Shown: piece after piece, positions 49,817 through 62,139 of the stretch
How the letters are laid out: each line of letters begins with the position of its first letter
Numbering within the stretch: the stretch's first letter is position 1
Translations under genes and position numbers: made by a program
The notes under the pieces: model-generated
Told to the model about the DNA's origin: nothing
Databases searched by the model: none
The model's input: only the letters and a program-made list of their open reading frames with translations
Assembly: GCA_950097015.1 (NCBI GenBank)
Contig: CATNEN010000015.1
Location: 1,471,501-1,535,500 of the forward strand
DNA: 64,000 nucleotides
Source of the DNA: Macrostomum hystrix
Lineage: Eukaryota; Platyhelminthes; Macrostomidae
Reading direction: 5' to 3'

Positions 49817-52800
49817 GTGGAGAGAATGACGAGAATGATGCAAAGCTACTGAAAGAGTGACGAGAATGATGCAAAGCTACTGAAAGAGTGACGAGAATGA
49901 TGCAAAGCTACAGAAAGAGTGACGAGAATGATGCAAAGCTACTGAAAGAGTGACGAGAATGATGCAAAGCTACTGAGAGAGTGACGAGAATGATGCAAAG
50001 CTACTGAAAGAGTGACGAGAATGATGCAAAGCTACAGAAAGAGTGACGAGAATGATGCAAAGCTACTGAAAGAGTGACGAGAATGATGCAAAGCTACTGA
50101 GAGAGTGACGAGAGTGATGCAAAGCTACTGAGAGAGTGACAAGAATGATGCAAAGCTACTGACACAGTGACAAGAATGATGCAAAGCTACTGAAAGAGTG
50201 ACGAGAATGATGCAAAGCTACTGAGAGAGTGACGAGAATGATGCAAAGCTACTGAAAGAGTGACGAGAATGATGCAAAGCTACTGAGAGAGTGACGAGAA
50301 TGATGCAAAGCTACTGAGAGAGTGATGAGAATGATGCAAAGCTACTGAAAGAGTGACGAGAATGATGCAAAGCTACTGAAAGAGTGACGAGAATGATGCA
50401 AAGCTACTGAAAGAGTGACGAGAATGATGCAAAGCTACTGAAAGAGTGACGAGAATGATGCAAAGCTACAGAAAGAGTGACGAGAATGATGCAAAGCTAC
50501 TGAAATAGTGACGAGAGTGATGCAAAGCTACTGAGAGAGTGACAAGAATGATGCAAAGCTACTGAAAGAGTGACGAGAATGATGCAAAGCTACTGAAAGA
50601 GTGACGAGAATGATGCAAAGCTACTGAAAGAGTGACGAGAATGATGCAAAGCTACTGAGAGAGTGACGAGAATGATGCAAAGCTACTGAGAGAGTGACGA
50701 GAATGATGCAAAGCTACTGACACAGTGACGAGAGTGATGCAAAGCTACTGACACAGTGACAAGAATGTTGCAAAGCTACTGACACAGTGACAAGAATGAT
50801 GCAAAGCTACTGAAAGAGTGACGAGAATGATGCAAAGCTACTGTGAGAGTGACGAGAAGGATGCAAAGCTACTGAAATAGTGACGAGAGTGATGCAAAGC
50901 TACTGAAAAAGTGACGAGAATGATGCAAAGCTACTGAGAGAGTGACGAGAATGATGCAAAGCTACTGAAAGAGTGACGAGAATGATGCAAAGCTACTGAA
51001 AGAGTGACGAGAATGATGCAAAGCTACAGAAAGAGTGACGAGAATGATGCAAAGCTACTGAAATAGTGACGAGAGTGATGCAAAGCTACTGAGAGAGTGA
51101 CAAGAATGATGCAAAGCTACTGACACAGTGACAAGAATGATGCAAAGCTACTGAAAGAGTGACGAGAATGATGCAAAGCTACTGAAAGAGTGACGAGAAT
51201 GATGCAAAGCTACTGAAAGAGTGACGAGAATGATGCAAAGCTACTGAAAGAGTGACGAGAATGATGCAAAGCTACTGAAATAGTGACGAGAATGATGCAA
51301 AGCTACTGTGAGAGTGACGAGAATGATGCAAAGCTACTGAGAGAGTGACGAGAATGATGCAAAGCTACTGAAAGAGTGACGAGAATGATGCAAAGCTACT
51401 GAGAGAGTGACGAGAATGATGCAAAGCTACTGAGAGAGTGACGAGAATGATGCAAAGCTACTGACACAGTGACGAGAGTGATGCAAAGCTACTGACACAG
51501 TGACAAGAATGTTGCAAAGCTACTGACACAGTGACAAGAATGATGCAAAGCTACTGAAAGAGTGACGAGAATGATGCAAAGCTACTGTGAGAGTGACGAG
51601 AAGGATGCAAAGCTACTGAAATAGTGACGAGAGTGATGCAAAGCTACTGAAAAAGTGACGAGAATGATGCAAAGCTACTGAGAGAGTGACGAGAATGATG
51701 CAAAGCTACTGACACAGTGACGAGAGTGATGCAAAGCTACTGACACAGTGACAAGAATGATGCAAAGCTACTGACACAGTGACAAGAATGTTGCAAAGCT
51801 ACTGAGAGAGTGACGAGAATGATGCAAAGCTACTGAAAGAGTGACGAGAATGATGCAAAGCTACTGAAAGAGTGACGAGAATGATGCAAAGCTACTGAAA
51901 TAGTGACGAGAATGATGCAAAGCTACTGTGAGAGTGACGAGAATGATGCAAAGCTACTGAGAGAGTGACGAGAATGATGCAAAGCTACTGAAAGAGTGAC
52001 GAGAATGATGCAAAGCTACTGAGAGAGTGACGAGAATGATGCAAAGCTACTGAGAGAGTGACGAGAATGATGCAAAGCTACTGACACAGTGACGAGAGTG
52101 ATGCAAAGCTACTGACACAGTGACAAGAATGTTGCAAAGCTACTGACACAGTGACAAGAATGATGCAAAGCTACTGAAAGAGTGACGAGAATGATGCAAA
52201 GCTACTGTGAGAGTGACGAGAAGGATGCAAAGCTACTGAAATAGTGACGAGAGTGATGCAAAGCTACTGAAAAAGTGACGAGAATGATGCAAAGCTACTG
52301 AGAGAGTGACGAGAATGATGCAAAGCTACTGACACAGTGACGAGAGTGATGCAAAGCTACTGACACAGTGACAAGAATGTTGCAAAGCTACTGAAAGAGT
52401 GACGAGAATGATGCAAAGCTACTGACACAGTGACGAGAGTGATGCAAAGCTACTGACACAGTGACAAGAATGATGCAAAGCTACTGACACAGTGACAAGA
52501 ATGTTGCAAAGCTACTGAGAGAGTGACGAGAATGATGCAAAGCTACTGACACAGTGACGAGAGTGATGCAAAGCTACTGACACAGTGACAAGAATGATGC
52601 AAAGCTACTGAGAGAGTGACGAGAATGATGCAAAGCTACTGAAAGAGTGACGAGAATGATGCAAAGCTACAGAAAGAGTGACGAGAATGATGCAAAGCTA
52701 CTGAAAGAGTGACGAGAATGATGCAAAGCTACTGAGAGAGTGACGAGAGTGATGCAAAGCTACTGAGAGAGTGACAAGAATGATGCAAAGCTACTGACAC

Positions 52801-55800
52801 AGTGACAAGAATGATGCAAAGCTACTGAAAGAGTGACGAGAATGATGCAAAGCTACTGAGAGAGTGACGAGAATGATGCAAAGCTACTGAAAGAGTGACG
52901 AGAATGATGCAAAGCTACTGAGAGAGTGACGAGAATGATGCAAAGCTACTGAGAGAGTGATGAGAATGATGCAAAGCTACTGAAAGAGTGACGAGAATGA
53001 TGCAAAGCTACTGAAAGAGTGACGAGAATGATGCAAAGCTACTGAAAGAGTGACGAGAATGATGCAAAGCTACTGAAAGAGTGACGAGAATGATGCAAAG
53101 CTACAGAAAGAGTGACGAGAATGATGCAAAGCTACTGAAATAGTGACGAGAGTGATGCAAAGCTACTGAGAGAGTGACAAGAATGATGCAAAGCTACTGA
53201 AAGAGTGACGAGAATGATGCAAAGCTACTGAAAGAGTGACGAGAATGATGCAAAGCTACTGAAAGAGTGACGAGAATGATGCAAAGCTACTGAGAGAGTG
53301 ACGAGAATGATGCAAAGCTACTGAGAGAGTGACGAGAATGATGCAAAGCTACTGACACAGTGACGAGAGTGATGCAAAGCTACTGACACAGTGACAAGAA
53401 TGTTGCAAAGCTACTGACACAGTGACAAGAATGATGCAAAGCTACTGAAAGAGTGACGAGAATGATGCAAAGCTACTGTGAGAGTGACGAGAAGGATGCA
53501 AAGCTACTGAAATAGTGACGAGAGTGATGCAAAGCTACTGAAAAAGTGACGAGAATGATGCAAAGCTACTGAAAGAGTGACGAGAATGATGCAAAGCTAC
53601 TGAAAGAGTGACGAGAATGATGCAAAGCTACAGAAAGAGTGACGAGAATGATGCAAAGCTACTGAAATAGTGACGAGAGTGATGCAAAGCTACTGAGAGA
53701 GTGACAAGAATGATGCAAAGCTACTGACACAGTGACAAGAATGATGCAAAGCTACTGAAAGAGTGACGAGAATGATGCAAAGCTACTGAAAGAGTGACGA
53801 GAATGATGCAAAGCTACTGAAAGAGTGACGAGAATGATGCAAAGCTACTGAAAGAGTGACGAGAATGATGCAAAGCTACTGAAATAGTGACGAGAATGAT
53901 GCAAAGCTACTGTGAGAGTGACGAGAATGATGCAAAGCTACTGAGAGAGTGACGAGAATGATGCAAAGCTACTGAAAGAGTGACGAGAATGATGCAAAGC
54001 TACTGAGAGAGTGACGAGAATGATGCAAAGCTACTGAGAGAGTGACGAGAATGATGCAAAGCTACTGACACAGTGACGAGAGTGATGCAAAGCTACTGAC
54101 ACAGTGACAAGAATGTTGCAAAGCTACTGACACAGTGACAAGAATGATGCAAAGCTACTGAAAGAGTGACGAGAATGATGCAAAGCTACTGTGAGAGTGA
54201 CGAGAAGGATGCAAAGCTACTGAAATAGTGACGAGAGTGATGCAAAGCTACTGAAAAAGTGACGAGAATGATGCAAAGCTACTGAGAGAGTGACGAGAAT
54301 GATGCAAAGCTACTGACACAGTGACGAGAGTGATGCAAAGCTACTGACACAGTGACAAGAATGATGCAAAGCTACTGACACAGTGACAAGAATGTTGCAA
54401 AGCTACTGAGAGAGTGACGAGAATGATGCAAAGCTACTGAAAGAGTGACGAGAATGATGCAAAGCTACTGAAAGAGTGACGAGAATGATGCAAAGCTACT
54501 GTGAGAGTGACGAGAATGATGCAAAGCTACTGAGAGAGTGACGAGAATGATGCAAAGCTACTGAAAGAGTGACGAGAATGATGCAAAGCTACTGAGAGAG
54601 TGACGAGAATGATGCAAAGCTACTGAGAGAGTGACGAGAATGATGCAAAGCTACTGACACAGTGACGAGAGTGATGCAAAGCTACTGACACAGTGACAAG
54701 AATGTTGCAAAGCTACTGACACAGTGACAAGAATGATGCAAAGCTACTGAAAGAGTGACGAGAATGATGCAAAGCTACTGTGAGAGTGACGAGAAGGATG
54801 CAAAGCTACTGAAATAGTGACGAGAGTGATGCAAAGCTACTGAAAAAGTGACGAGAATGATGCAAAGCTACTGAGAGAGTGACGAGAATGATGCAAAGCT
54901 ACTGACACAGTGACGAGAGTGATGCAAAGCTACTGACACAGTGACAAGAATGTTGCAAAGCTACTGAAAGAGTGACGAGAATGATGCAAAGCTACTGACA
55001 CAGTGACGAGAGTGATGCAAAGCTACTGACACAGTGACAAGAATGATGCAAAGCTACTGACACAGTGACAAGAATGTTGCAAAGCTACTGAGAGAGTGAC
55101 GAGAATGATGCAAAGCTACTGAAAGAGTGACGAGAATGATGCAAAGCTACTGAAAGAGTGACGAGAATGATGCAAAGCTACTGAGAGAGTGACGAGAATG
55201 ATGCAAAGCTACTGAGAGAGTGACGAGAATGATGCAAAGCTACTGACACAGTGACGAGAGTGATGCAAAGCTACTGACACAGTGACAAGAATGTTGCAAA
55301 GCTACTGACACAGTGACAAGAATGATGCAAAGCTACTGAAAGAGTGACGAGAATGATGCAAAGCTACTGTGAGAGTGACGAGAAGGATGCAAAGCTACTG
55401 AAATAGTGACGAGAGTGATGCAAAGCTACTGAAAAAGTGACGAGAATGATGCAAAGCTACTGAGAGAGTGACGAGAATGATGCAAAGCTACTGACACAGT
55501 GACGAGAGTGATGCAAAGCTACTGACACAGTGACAAGAATGATGCAAAGCTACTGACACAGTGACAAGAATGTTGCAAAGCTACTGAGAGAGTGACGAGA
55601 ATGATGCAAAGCTACTGAAAGAGTGACGAGAATGATGCAAAGCTACTGAAAGAGTGACGAGAATGATGCAAAGCTACTGAAATAGTGACGAGAATGATGC
55701 AAAGCTACTGTGAGAGTGACGAGAATGATGCAAAGCTACTGAGAGAGTGACGAGAATGATGCAAAGCTACTGAAAGAGTGACGAGAATGATGCAAAGCTA

Positions 55801-58486
55801 CTGAGAGAGTGACGAGAATGATGCAAAGCTACTGAGAGAGTGACGAGAATGATGCAAAGCTACTGACACAGTGACGAGAGTGATGCAAAGCTACTGACAC
55901 AGTGACAAGAATGTTGCAAAGCTACTGACACAGTGACAAGAATGATGCAAAGCTACTGAAAGAGTGACGAGAATGATGCAAAGCTACTGTGAGAGTGACG
56001 AGAAGGATGCAAAGCTACTGAAATAGTGACGAGAGTGATGCAAAGCTACTGAAAAAGTGACGAGAATGATGCAAAGCTACTGAGAGAGTGACGAGAATGA
56101 TGCAAAGCTACTGACACAGTGACGAGAGTGATGCAAAGCTACTGACACAGTGACAAGAATGTTGCAAAGCTACTGAAAGAGTGACGAGAATGATGCAAAG
56201 CTACTGACACAGTGACGAGAGTGATGCAAAGCTACTGAGAGAGTGACAAGAATGATGCAAAGCTACTGACACAGTGACAAGAATGTTGCAAAGCTACTGA
56301 GAGAGTGACGAGAATGATGCAAAGCTACTGACACAGTGACGAGAGTGATGCAAAGCTACTGACACAGTGACAAGAATGATGCAAAGCTACTGAAAGAGTG
56401 ACGAGAATGATGCAAAGCTACTGTGAGAGTGACGAGAAGGATGCAAAGCTACTGAAATAGTGACGAGAGTGATGCAAAGCTACTGAAATAGTGACGAGAA
56501 TGATGCAAAGCTACTGAGAGAGTGACGAGAATGATGCAAAGCTACTGAAAGAGTGACGAGAATGATGCAAAGCTACTAAAATGGTGACGAGAATGATGCA
56601 AAGCTACTGAGAGAGTGACGAGAATGATGCAAAGCTACTGACACAGTGACAAGAATGTTGCAAAGCTACTGACACAGTGACAAGAATGATGCAAAGCTAC
56701 TGAAAGAGTGACGAGAATGATGCAAAGCTACTAAAATGGTGACGAGAATGATGCAAAGCTACTGAGAGAGTGACGAGAAGGATGCAAAGCTACTGTGAGA
56801 GTGACGAGAAGGATGCAAAGCTACTGAAATAGTGACGAGAGTGATGCAAAGCTACTGAAAAAGTGACGAGAATGATGCAAAGCTACTGAGAGAGTGACGA
56901 GAATGATGCAAAGCTACTGACACAGTGACGAGAGTGATGCAAAGCTACTGACACAGTGACAAGAATGATGCAAAGCTACTGACACAGTGACAAGAATGTT
57001 GCAAAGCTACTGAGAGAGTGACGAGAATGATGCAAAGCTACTGAAAGAGTGACGAGAATGATGCAAAGCTACTGAAAGAGTGACGAGAATGATGCAAAGC
57101 TACTGAAATAGTGACGAGAATGATGCAAAGCTACTGTGAGAGTGACGAGAATGATGCAAAGCTACTGAGAGAGTGACGAGAATGATGCAAAGCTACTGAA
57201 AGAGTGACGAGAATGATGCAAAGCTACTGAGAGAGTGACGAGAATGATGCAAAGCTACTGAGAGAGTGACGAGAATGATGCAAAGCTACTGACACAGTGA
57301 CGAGAGTGATGCAAAGCTACTGACACAGTGACAAGAATGTTGCAAAGCTACTGACACAGTGACAAGAATGATGCAAAGCTACTGAAAGAGTGACGAGAAT
57401 GATGCAAAGCTACTGTGAGAGTGACGAGAAGGATGCAAAGCTACTGAAATAGTGACGAGAGTGATGCAAAGCTACTGAAAAAGTGACGAGAATGATGCAA
57501 AGCTACTGAGAGAGTGACGAGAATGATGCAAAGCTACTGACACAGTGACGAGAGTGATGCAAAGCTACTGACACAGTGACAAGAATGTTGCAAAGCTACT
57601 GAAAGAGTGACGAGAATGATGCAAAGCTACTGACACAGTGACGAGAGTGATGCAAAGCTACTGAGAGAGTGACAAGAATGATGCAAAGCTACTGACACAG
57701 TGACAAGAATGTTGCAAAGCTACTGAGAGAGTGACGAGAATGATGCAAAGCTACTGACACAGTGACGAGAGTGATGCAAAGCTACTGACACAGTGACAAG
57801 AATGATGCAAAGCTACTGAAAGAGTGACGAGAATGATGCAAAGCTACTGTGAGAGTGACGAGAAGGATGCAAAGCTACTGAAATAGTGACGAGAGTGATG
57901 CAAAGCTACTGAAATAGTGACGAGAATGATGCAAAGCTACTGAGAGAGTGACGAGAATGATGCAAAGCTACTGAAAGAGTGACGAGAATGATGCAAAGCT
58001 ACTAAAATGGTGACGAGAATGATGCAAAGCTACTGAGAGAGTGACGAGAATGATGCAAAGCTACTGACACAGTGACAAGAATGTTGCAAAGCTACTGACA
58101 CAGTGACAAGAATGATGCAAAGCTACTGAAAGAGTGACGAGAATGATGCAAAGCTACTAAAATGGTGACGAGAATGATGCAAAGCTACTGAGAGAGTGAC
58201 GAGAAGGATGCAAAGCTACTGAAATAGTGACGAGAATGATGCAAAGCTACTGAAAGAGTGACGAGAATGATGCAAAGCTACTGTGAGAGTGACGAGAAGG
58301 ATGCAAAGCTACTGAAATAGTGACGAGAGTGATGCAAAGCTACTGAAATAGTGACGAGAATGATGCAAAGCTACTGAGAGAGTGACGAGAATGATGCAAA
58401 GCTACTGAAAGAGTGACGAGAATGATGCAAAGCTACTAAAATGGTGACGAGAATGATGCAAAGCTACTGAGAGAGTGACGAGAAAG
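49817..58486. repeat. 8.7-kb satellite-like array of a 31-bp unit
   Basis: About 280 copies of a 31-bp unit, GTGACGAGAATGATGCAAAG plus CTACTGAAAGA. Recurrent variant types (GACACAGTGACAAGAATGTT, GTGAGAGTGACGAGAAGG, GAAATAGTGACGAGAGTG) appear in fixed order, forming higher-order repeats of about 19-24 monomers (roughly 590-740 bp), with larger duplications (for example 49990-51130 resembles 52630-53770). Stops occur in all frames, so it is non-coding. It is about 13.5 percent of the window. Confidence 0.99.
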
Positions 58487-58967
58487 GTAAAAACCTTCGT
58501 GTCATGTATCCGGAGAAAATTATAGCAGAATCTCTTAAAAAACATTTAATAGTCGATAGAAGAACTGTAAGCAGCGGCTTTGTCAGTTTGGTATTTAGCC
58601 AAGTCCTCAAAGCAATCCAGCTAGAAGCAAATCCAATGGCCAGAGGGTCCAGTCTCACACGGAGGTGAAGAAAGAGATGGAGCTGAGAGGATCAGAGATT
58701 GAGTGAGAGCGTTTCCTGTGCGACGGCAGGAATATTGCGGACGGAATTATGGGAAACATTATCTGGCGTTCAATAAATCTTTCTGCCCCGCTACGCCGCT
58801 GCTGTTCACGCCCGATTAAAGGTAAAAACTGTGCCGAATCTGTAAGGGATTTTCCCAATAATTTCTGCGTCTCTTCCTCTGTGTTTGTGTGCTTCCATCC
58901 ATCTCTGGCTATTTCTGTCTAATTCTGCTTTTTATTGCTCGACACAGTGAAAGGGCTCGGAACTCAC

Positions 58968-59017
58968 CTGCGCGCCCGCATCGATTCCTGTGGGCAAACT
59001 GCCTGCTCCAATCCCAT
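58968..59017 (-). CDS. Candidate short first exon, unidentified gene
   Basis: On minus, ATGGGATTGGAGCAGGCAGT ... GGGCGCGCAG|GTGAGT reads MGLEQAVCPQESMRAR with a perfect donor and phase 2. It has no homology I recognise and no confirmed downstream partner. Phase would also permit joining to the TM1 exon of the channel as an alternative start. Confidence 0.18.
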
Positions 59018-59539
59018 TCTTCACTTATCCCAGCATCCCGGCATCAATCTAGCCCTGGTTTCGTCGGCGGTGTCTGACCCGACTGTCGTTTAAACAGAGC
59101 TCGATCCCCTAGATCAACTTTGCCGATGGGACAAACTCAGTCCTAATCATCATTGATCGAAGGGTTGGGAACCTGGGCCGCTCACTCCACTTTCTGGGAT
59201 TAATTTAGAGAATTTTTTTCCGCGCTCAATCTGCGCCAGAATGGGATGAAAGATGGCCGACCAGCGTCCCTGCAATTATCCCCATTTTATTCCATTTCCC
59301 CTCTGATCCCAGATCTCGGGTACTAGAATTTTTTCATGGATGTCAGCAGCCACTGTTGTCTGTTACGGTGGTACTTTCACCGAGTTAATCGAATTTCTGA
59401 TTTCGAATAGAAGCTTTTCTGAAGAGCAGATCGTTACAAACAGTCCTATCACAAGTTCGATCACAACCAATTAGTATTGGGTCCGGGAATAAAAAAAAAC
59501 ACCAGATTTTTTTTGCGCTAGTCACACCTAGCGCAGATA

Positions 59540-59690
59540 TTTCTGACGTGTACAAAGGATGTCGTTCAGTCTATGGACTGGACAAGGCCGCAACAGACAC
59601 CCACATTCCAAACCCAGATTGAAATTGAATCGGCTAGAAGTCGAAGCCCTAGCCACTGCGCTAGAATCGTCCGTGTAGCGATTGGAAATA
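59540..59690 (-). mobile_element. SINE family 2 copy
   Basis: On minus: TCTAGCGCAGTGGCTAGGGC ... GTGGGTGTCTGTTGCGGCC, TCCAGTCCATAGACTGAAC and TTTGTACAC, in the same order as the copy at 8516-8715. Confidence 0.5.
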
Positions 59691-59858
59691 AATAATCTCA
59701 TTTTCAATTTGGTTTTCTATGGCTAAATATACTACTTACAGTAAGCGCATTCGGAAGCTCGTATTGTAAGAATTGTAGGAATCGGATATTGGATGATATT
59801 AAGACAGACTGTCCATTTGAATCAGAATGTTTTTCTAGGGGCCGCGCCTTTAGGAGCG

Positions 59859-60340
59859 CCACTACCAGTTGACGCCACTACCACTACCAGTGGGCACCAC
59901 TACCACTACCAGTGGGCACCACTACCACTACCAGTTGACGCCACTACCACTACCAGTGGGCACCACTACCACTACCAGTGGGCACCACTACCAGTGGGCA
60001 CCACTACCAGTGGGCACCACTACCAGTGGGCACCACTACCAGTGGGCACCACTACCAGTGGGCACCACTACCAGTGGGCACCACTACCACTACCAGTGGG
60101 CACCACTACCACTACCAGTGGGCACCACTACCACTACCAGTTGACGCCACTACCACTACCAGTGGGCACCACTACCAGTGGGCACCACTACCAGTGGGCA
60201 CCACTACCACTACCAGTGGGCACCACTACCAGTGGGCACCACTACCACTACCAGTGGGCACCACTACCAGTGGGCACCACTACCACTACCAGTGGGCACC
60301 ACTACCAGTGGGCACCACTACCAGTGGGCACCACTACCAG
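59859..60340. repeat. 16/22-bp minisatellite (GTGGGCACCACTACCA)
   Basis: About 27 units of GTGGGCACCACTACCA, some extended by an extra CTACCA, with a few TTGACGCC variants. It ends about 65 bp from the transposon at 60406. Confidence 0.97.
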
Positions 60341-60405
60341 GAGACTATGACTGTTAATCTTATCCACAGATACTATACTTACTATACACTATAGTATATT
60401 TACTA

Positions 60406-60543
60406 TAGCATTTTGCAGGCTAGTAGAGAAAACAAGCAAGCAATTAAATAATCGATGACAAAGTCAGTGGAATTTTTTACACTCTATGGTCAAAGCCATG
60501 CGCATTCCTGCAACCAAATAAATAATGTGAGCACGCAATTCAT
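60406..60543. repeat. Left 138-bp terminal inverted repeat
   Basis: Inverse match to 61946-62083, with visible differences at about four positions (for example ATCGAT/ATCAAT, ATGCGC/ATGTGC). Confidence 0.93.
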
Positions 60544-60740
60544 CAATTCTCAATGCTTAGCAAACATTCGACAGCTAACTGTGATGCTGTATATTTAAGA
60601 AGCTAAATGGTGTGGTACAAAAAGTGACTATTTAATATGACGAAACATACGAAAAACTAGTACGCAAAACCCAGGGAAAAGTACAAAATGAAACTCGAAA
60701 AAGATTTCCTTCAGTGAAGCTGTCCGATATATGGCAGAAA

Positions 60741-61928
60741 TCAAACGATGTCTTCTCCCGTGACACATCTAGGGATGAAGCGGAGTGCATTCCGAAACCA
60801 TCCTCCACATTTGACCGGTGTGATTTCGGAAGTTGCTTCCTCTGCGATTCTCTGAAGAACAAGAATTCGCCACTCGCATAGTGTTGTCTGTGGTGTGGGA
60901 TTGTCAAGTTCGAGCTGAACTTGGGGCAAAGACAACTGACGTTTTATTGTCGCCTTCAGGCAGGAGTGCGCACTCTCAGTCGGATTCAAAAATGGTGAGT
61001 ACGGCGGCAGCTGCATGACTTGCCAGTTAGCTTCATTTTGTTGCGGGAGCCTCACGCCATTGTGAAATCGAGCACCGTCCATAATGATGCAGAATTGATC
61101 CGCATTATCGACTTCTTCTCGATTGTTGACAGCGTCGAGTAACTCTTCGATAAAAACTTGAAACACATTCGCAGTTAGCGTCTGGCCCAAAATCTTGTGG
61201 TGTACCAGACCGAGGCCAGGTGAGATGGCCTGGATGACATTTACCTGTACACCGCGCTGCGTGTGCAAAGTGCGCCTAACACGCTGACCACGCAAACTGC
61301 GCCCTAGAGATCGTCTTGTCCATATGTTGAACCCTGTCTCGTCTATATAGATCAAGTGACAATCCGGAGGCAGGTCAAGCAGCCACTGTGCAAATGCTTG
61401 TCGGCGTGCTTTATTTTCTGGCGTGTTCCGCGCGACCGGCACGTCAGCATCTCTGCCTAAGCATTTCAGCGTGATCAGGTGTTTGTCTAGAGATCGGCTA
61501 AGTGTTGCTTCGCTTACGCGAAGACCGTCGAACGAATGCTCCAGTTTGCAACGCAACTCTTTAAGTGTCAATAATGGATTGGCATCCAGTGAATCTAGAA
61601 GCAGTTGCACGTGCTGGTTTCCAAGCTTCGACGTTCGATCGCCTCCTCGACGGAGTCGATCACGACGTCCCGTCAGCTCGTAGCGCCGTTGGATAGTATA
61701 CACAGTTGGTACCTTTACATTAAAAAACCTCGAAATCTGCACAGCACTGTCCCCTCGCTCAAGCGCACTGACTATCAGTTCATATTTTTCGTTGCTTATC
61801 TTGGAGTACGGACCACGTGCTGCCGCCGCCTGAACTGCGTCCTCCGCTGTGACAAAGCTGTCTCCATCCTCCTCAAAAATGTCATCTTCCTCGATGTCGA
61901 TTGCGTCCATTTCGAGCTGAAGAAACAC
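60741..61928 (-). CDS. Tc1/mariner (IS630-type) DDE transposase, 395 aa
   Basis: Cuts and pastes its own element at TA sites in the nucleus. Residues 1-30 are acidic. About 41-88 is a paired-type helix-turn-helix (SAVQISRFFNVKVPTVYTIQ) that should bind the inverted ends, followed by an Arg-rich linker (GRRDRLRRGG) and a second helical domain. The DDE core has D196 in IYIDETGFN, D284 in CIIMDGARFH and E318 in PPYSPFLNPTES, with 33 residues between the last two. The length is normal for the family and no frameshift is seen. A second Met at residue 7 (MDAIDIEEDD) is an alternative start. Confidence 0.93.
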   Translation of the reverse strand: MFLQLEMDAIDIEEDDIFEEDGDSFVTAEDAVQAAAARGPYSKISNEKYELIVSALERGDSAVQISRFFNVKVPTVYTIQRRYELTGRRDRLRRGGDRTSKLGNQHVQLLLDSLDANPLLTLKELRCKLEHSFDGLRVSEATLSRSLDKHLITLKCLGRDADVPVARNTPENKARRQAFAQWLLDLPPDCHLIYIDETGFNIWTRRSLGRSLRGQRVRRTLHTQRGVQVNVIQAISPGLGLVHHKILGQTLTANVFQVFIEELLDAVNNREEVDNADQFCIIMDGARFHNGVRLPQQNEANWQVMQLPPYSPFLNPTESAHSCLKATIKRQLSLPQVQLELDNPTPQTTLCEWRILVLQRIAEEATSEITPVKCGGWFRNALRFIPRCVTGEDIV

Positions 61929-61945
61929 AAGAACTGATGACTCTT

Positions 61946-62083
61946 ATGAATTGCATGCTCACTTTATTTATTTGGTTGCAGGAATGCACATGGCTTTGAC
62001 CATAGAGTGTAAAAAATTCCACTGACTTTGTCATTGATTATTTAATTGCTTGCTTGTTTTCTCTACTAGCCTGCAAAATGCTA
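61946..62083. repeat. Right 138-bp terminal inverted repeat
   Basis: Inverse partner of 60406-60543; ends GCTA next to the TA duplication. Confidence 0.93.
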
Positions 62084-62084
62084 T

Positions 62085-62137
62085 ATTATGTAAGTAATTA
62101 TGTAAGTAAGTAAGTATGTAAGTATTATGTAAGTAAG
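62085..62137. repeat. (GTAA)-like short repeat between two transposons
   Basis: ATGTAAGTAAGTAAGTATGT words lie between the right end of one element and the left end of the next. A remnant (GAAAGTAAGTA) lies beyond 63050, so the second element probably inserted into this tract. Confidence 0.8.
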
Positions 62138-62139
62138 TA

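Larger units (their letters stand above)
58487..59858. other. Intergenic unique region
   Basis: Contains a SINE family 2 piece (59540-59690) and a possible minus-strand first exon (58968-59017). Nothing else recognised. Confidence 0.45.
60406..62083 (-). mobile_element. Tc1/mariner-superfamily transposon, apparently complete
   Basis: 1678-bp element with 138-bp terminal inverted repeats (60406-60543 and 61946-62083) that differ at only a few positions. They start TAGCATTTTGCAGGCTAGTA and contain ATCRATGACAAAGTCAGTGG. It is flanked by TA on both sides (60404-60405, 62084-62085), the TA target duplication of this superfamily. It carries a single uninterrupted transposase frame. Near-identical ends and the intact frame suggest recent arrival and possible activity. 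Confidence 0.93.

Noticed and set aside
49817-58486. CRISPR-like regular repetition
   Set aside because: Units are head-to-tail tandem copies without unique spacers, in an animal genome with introns.
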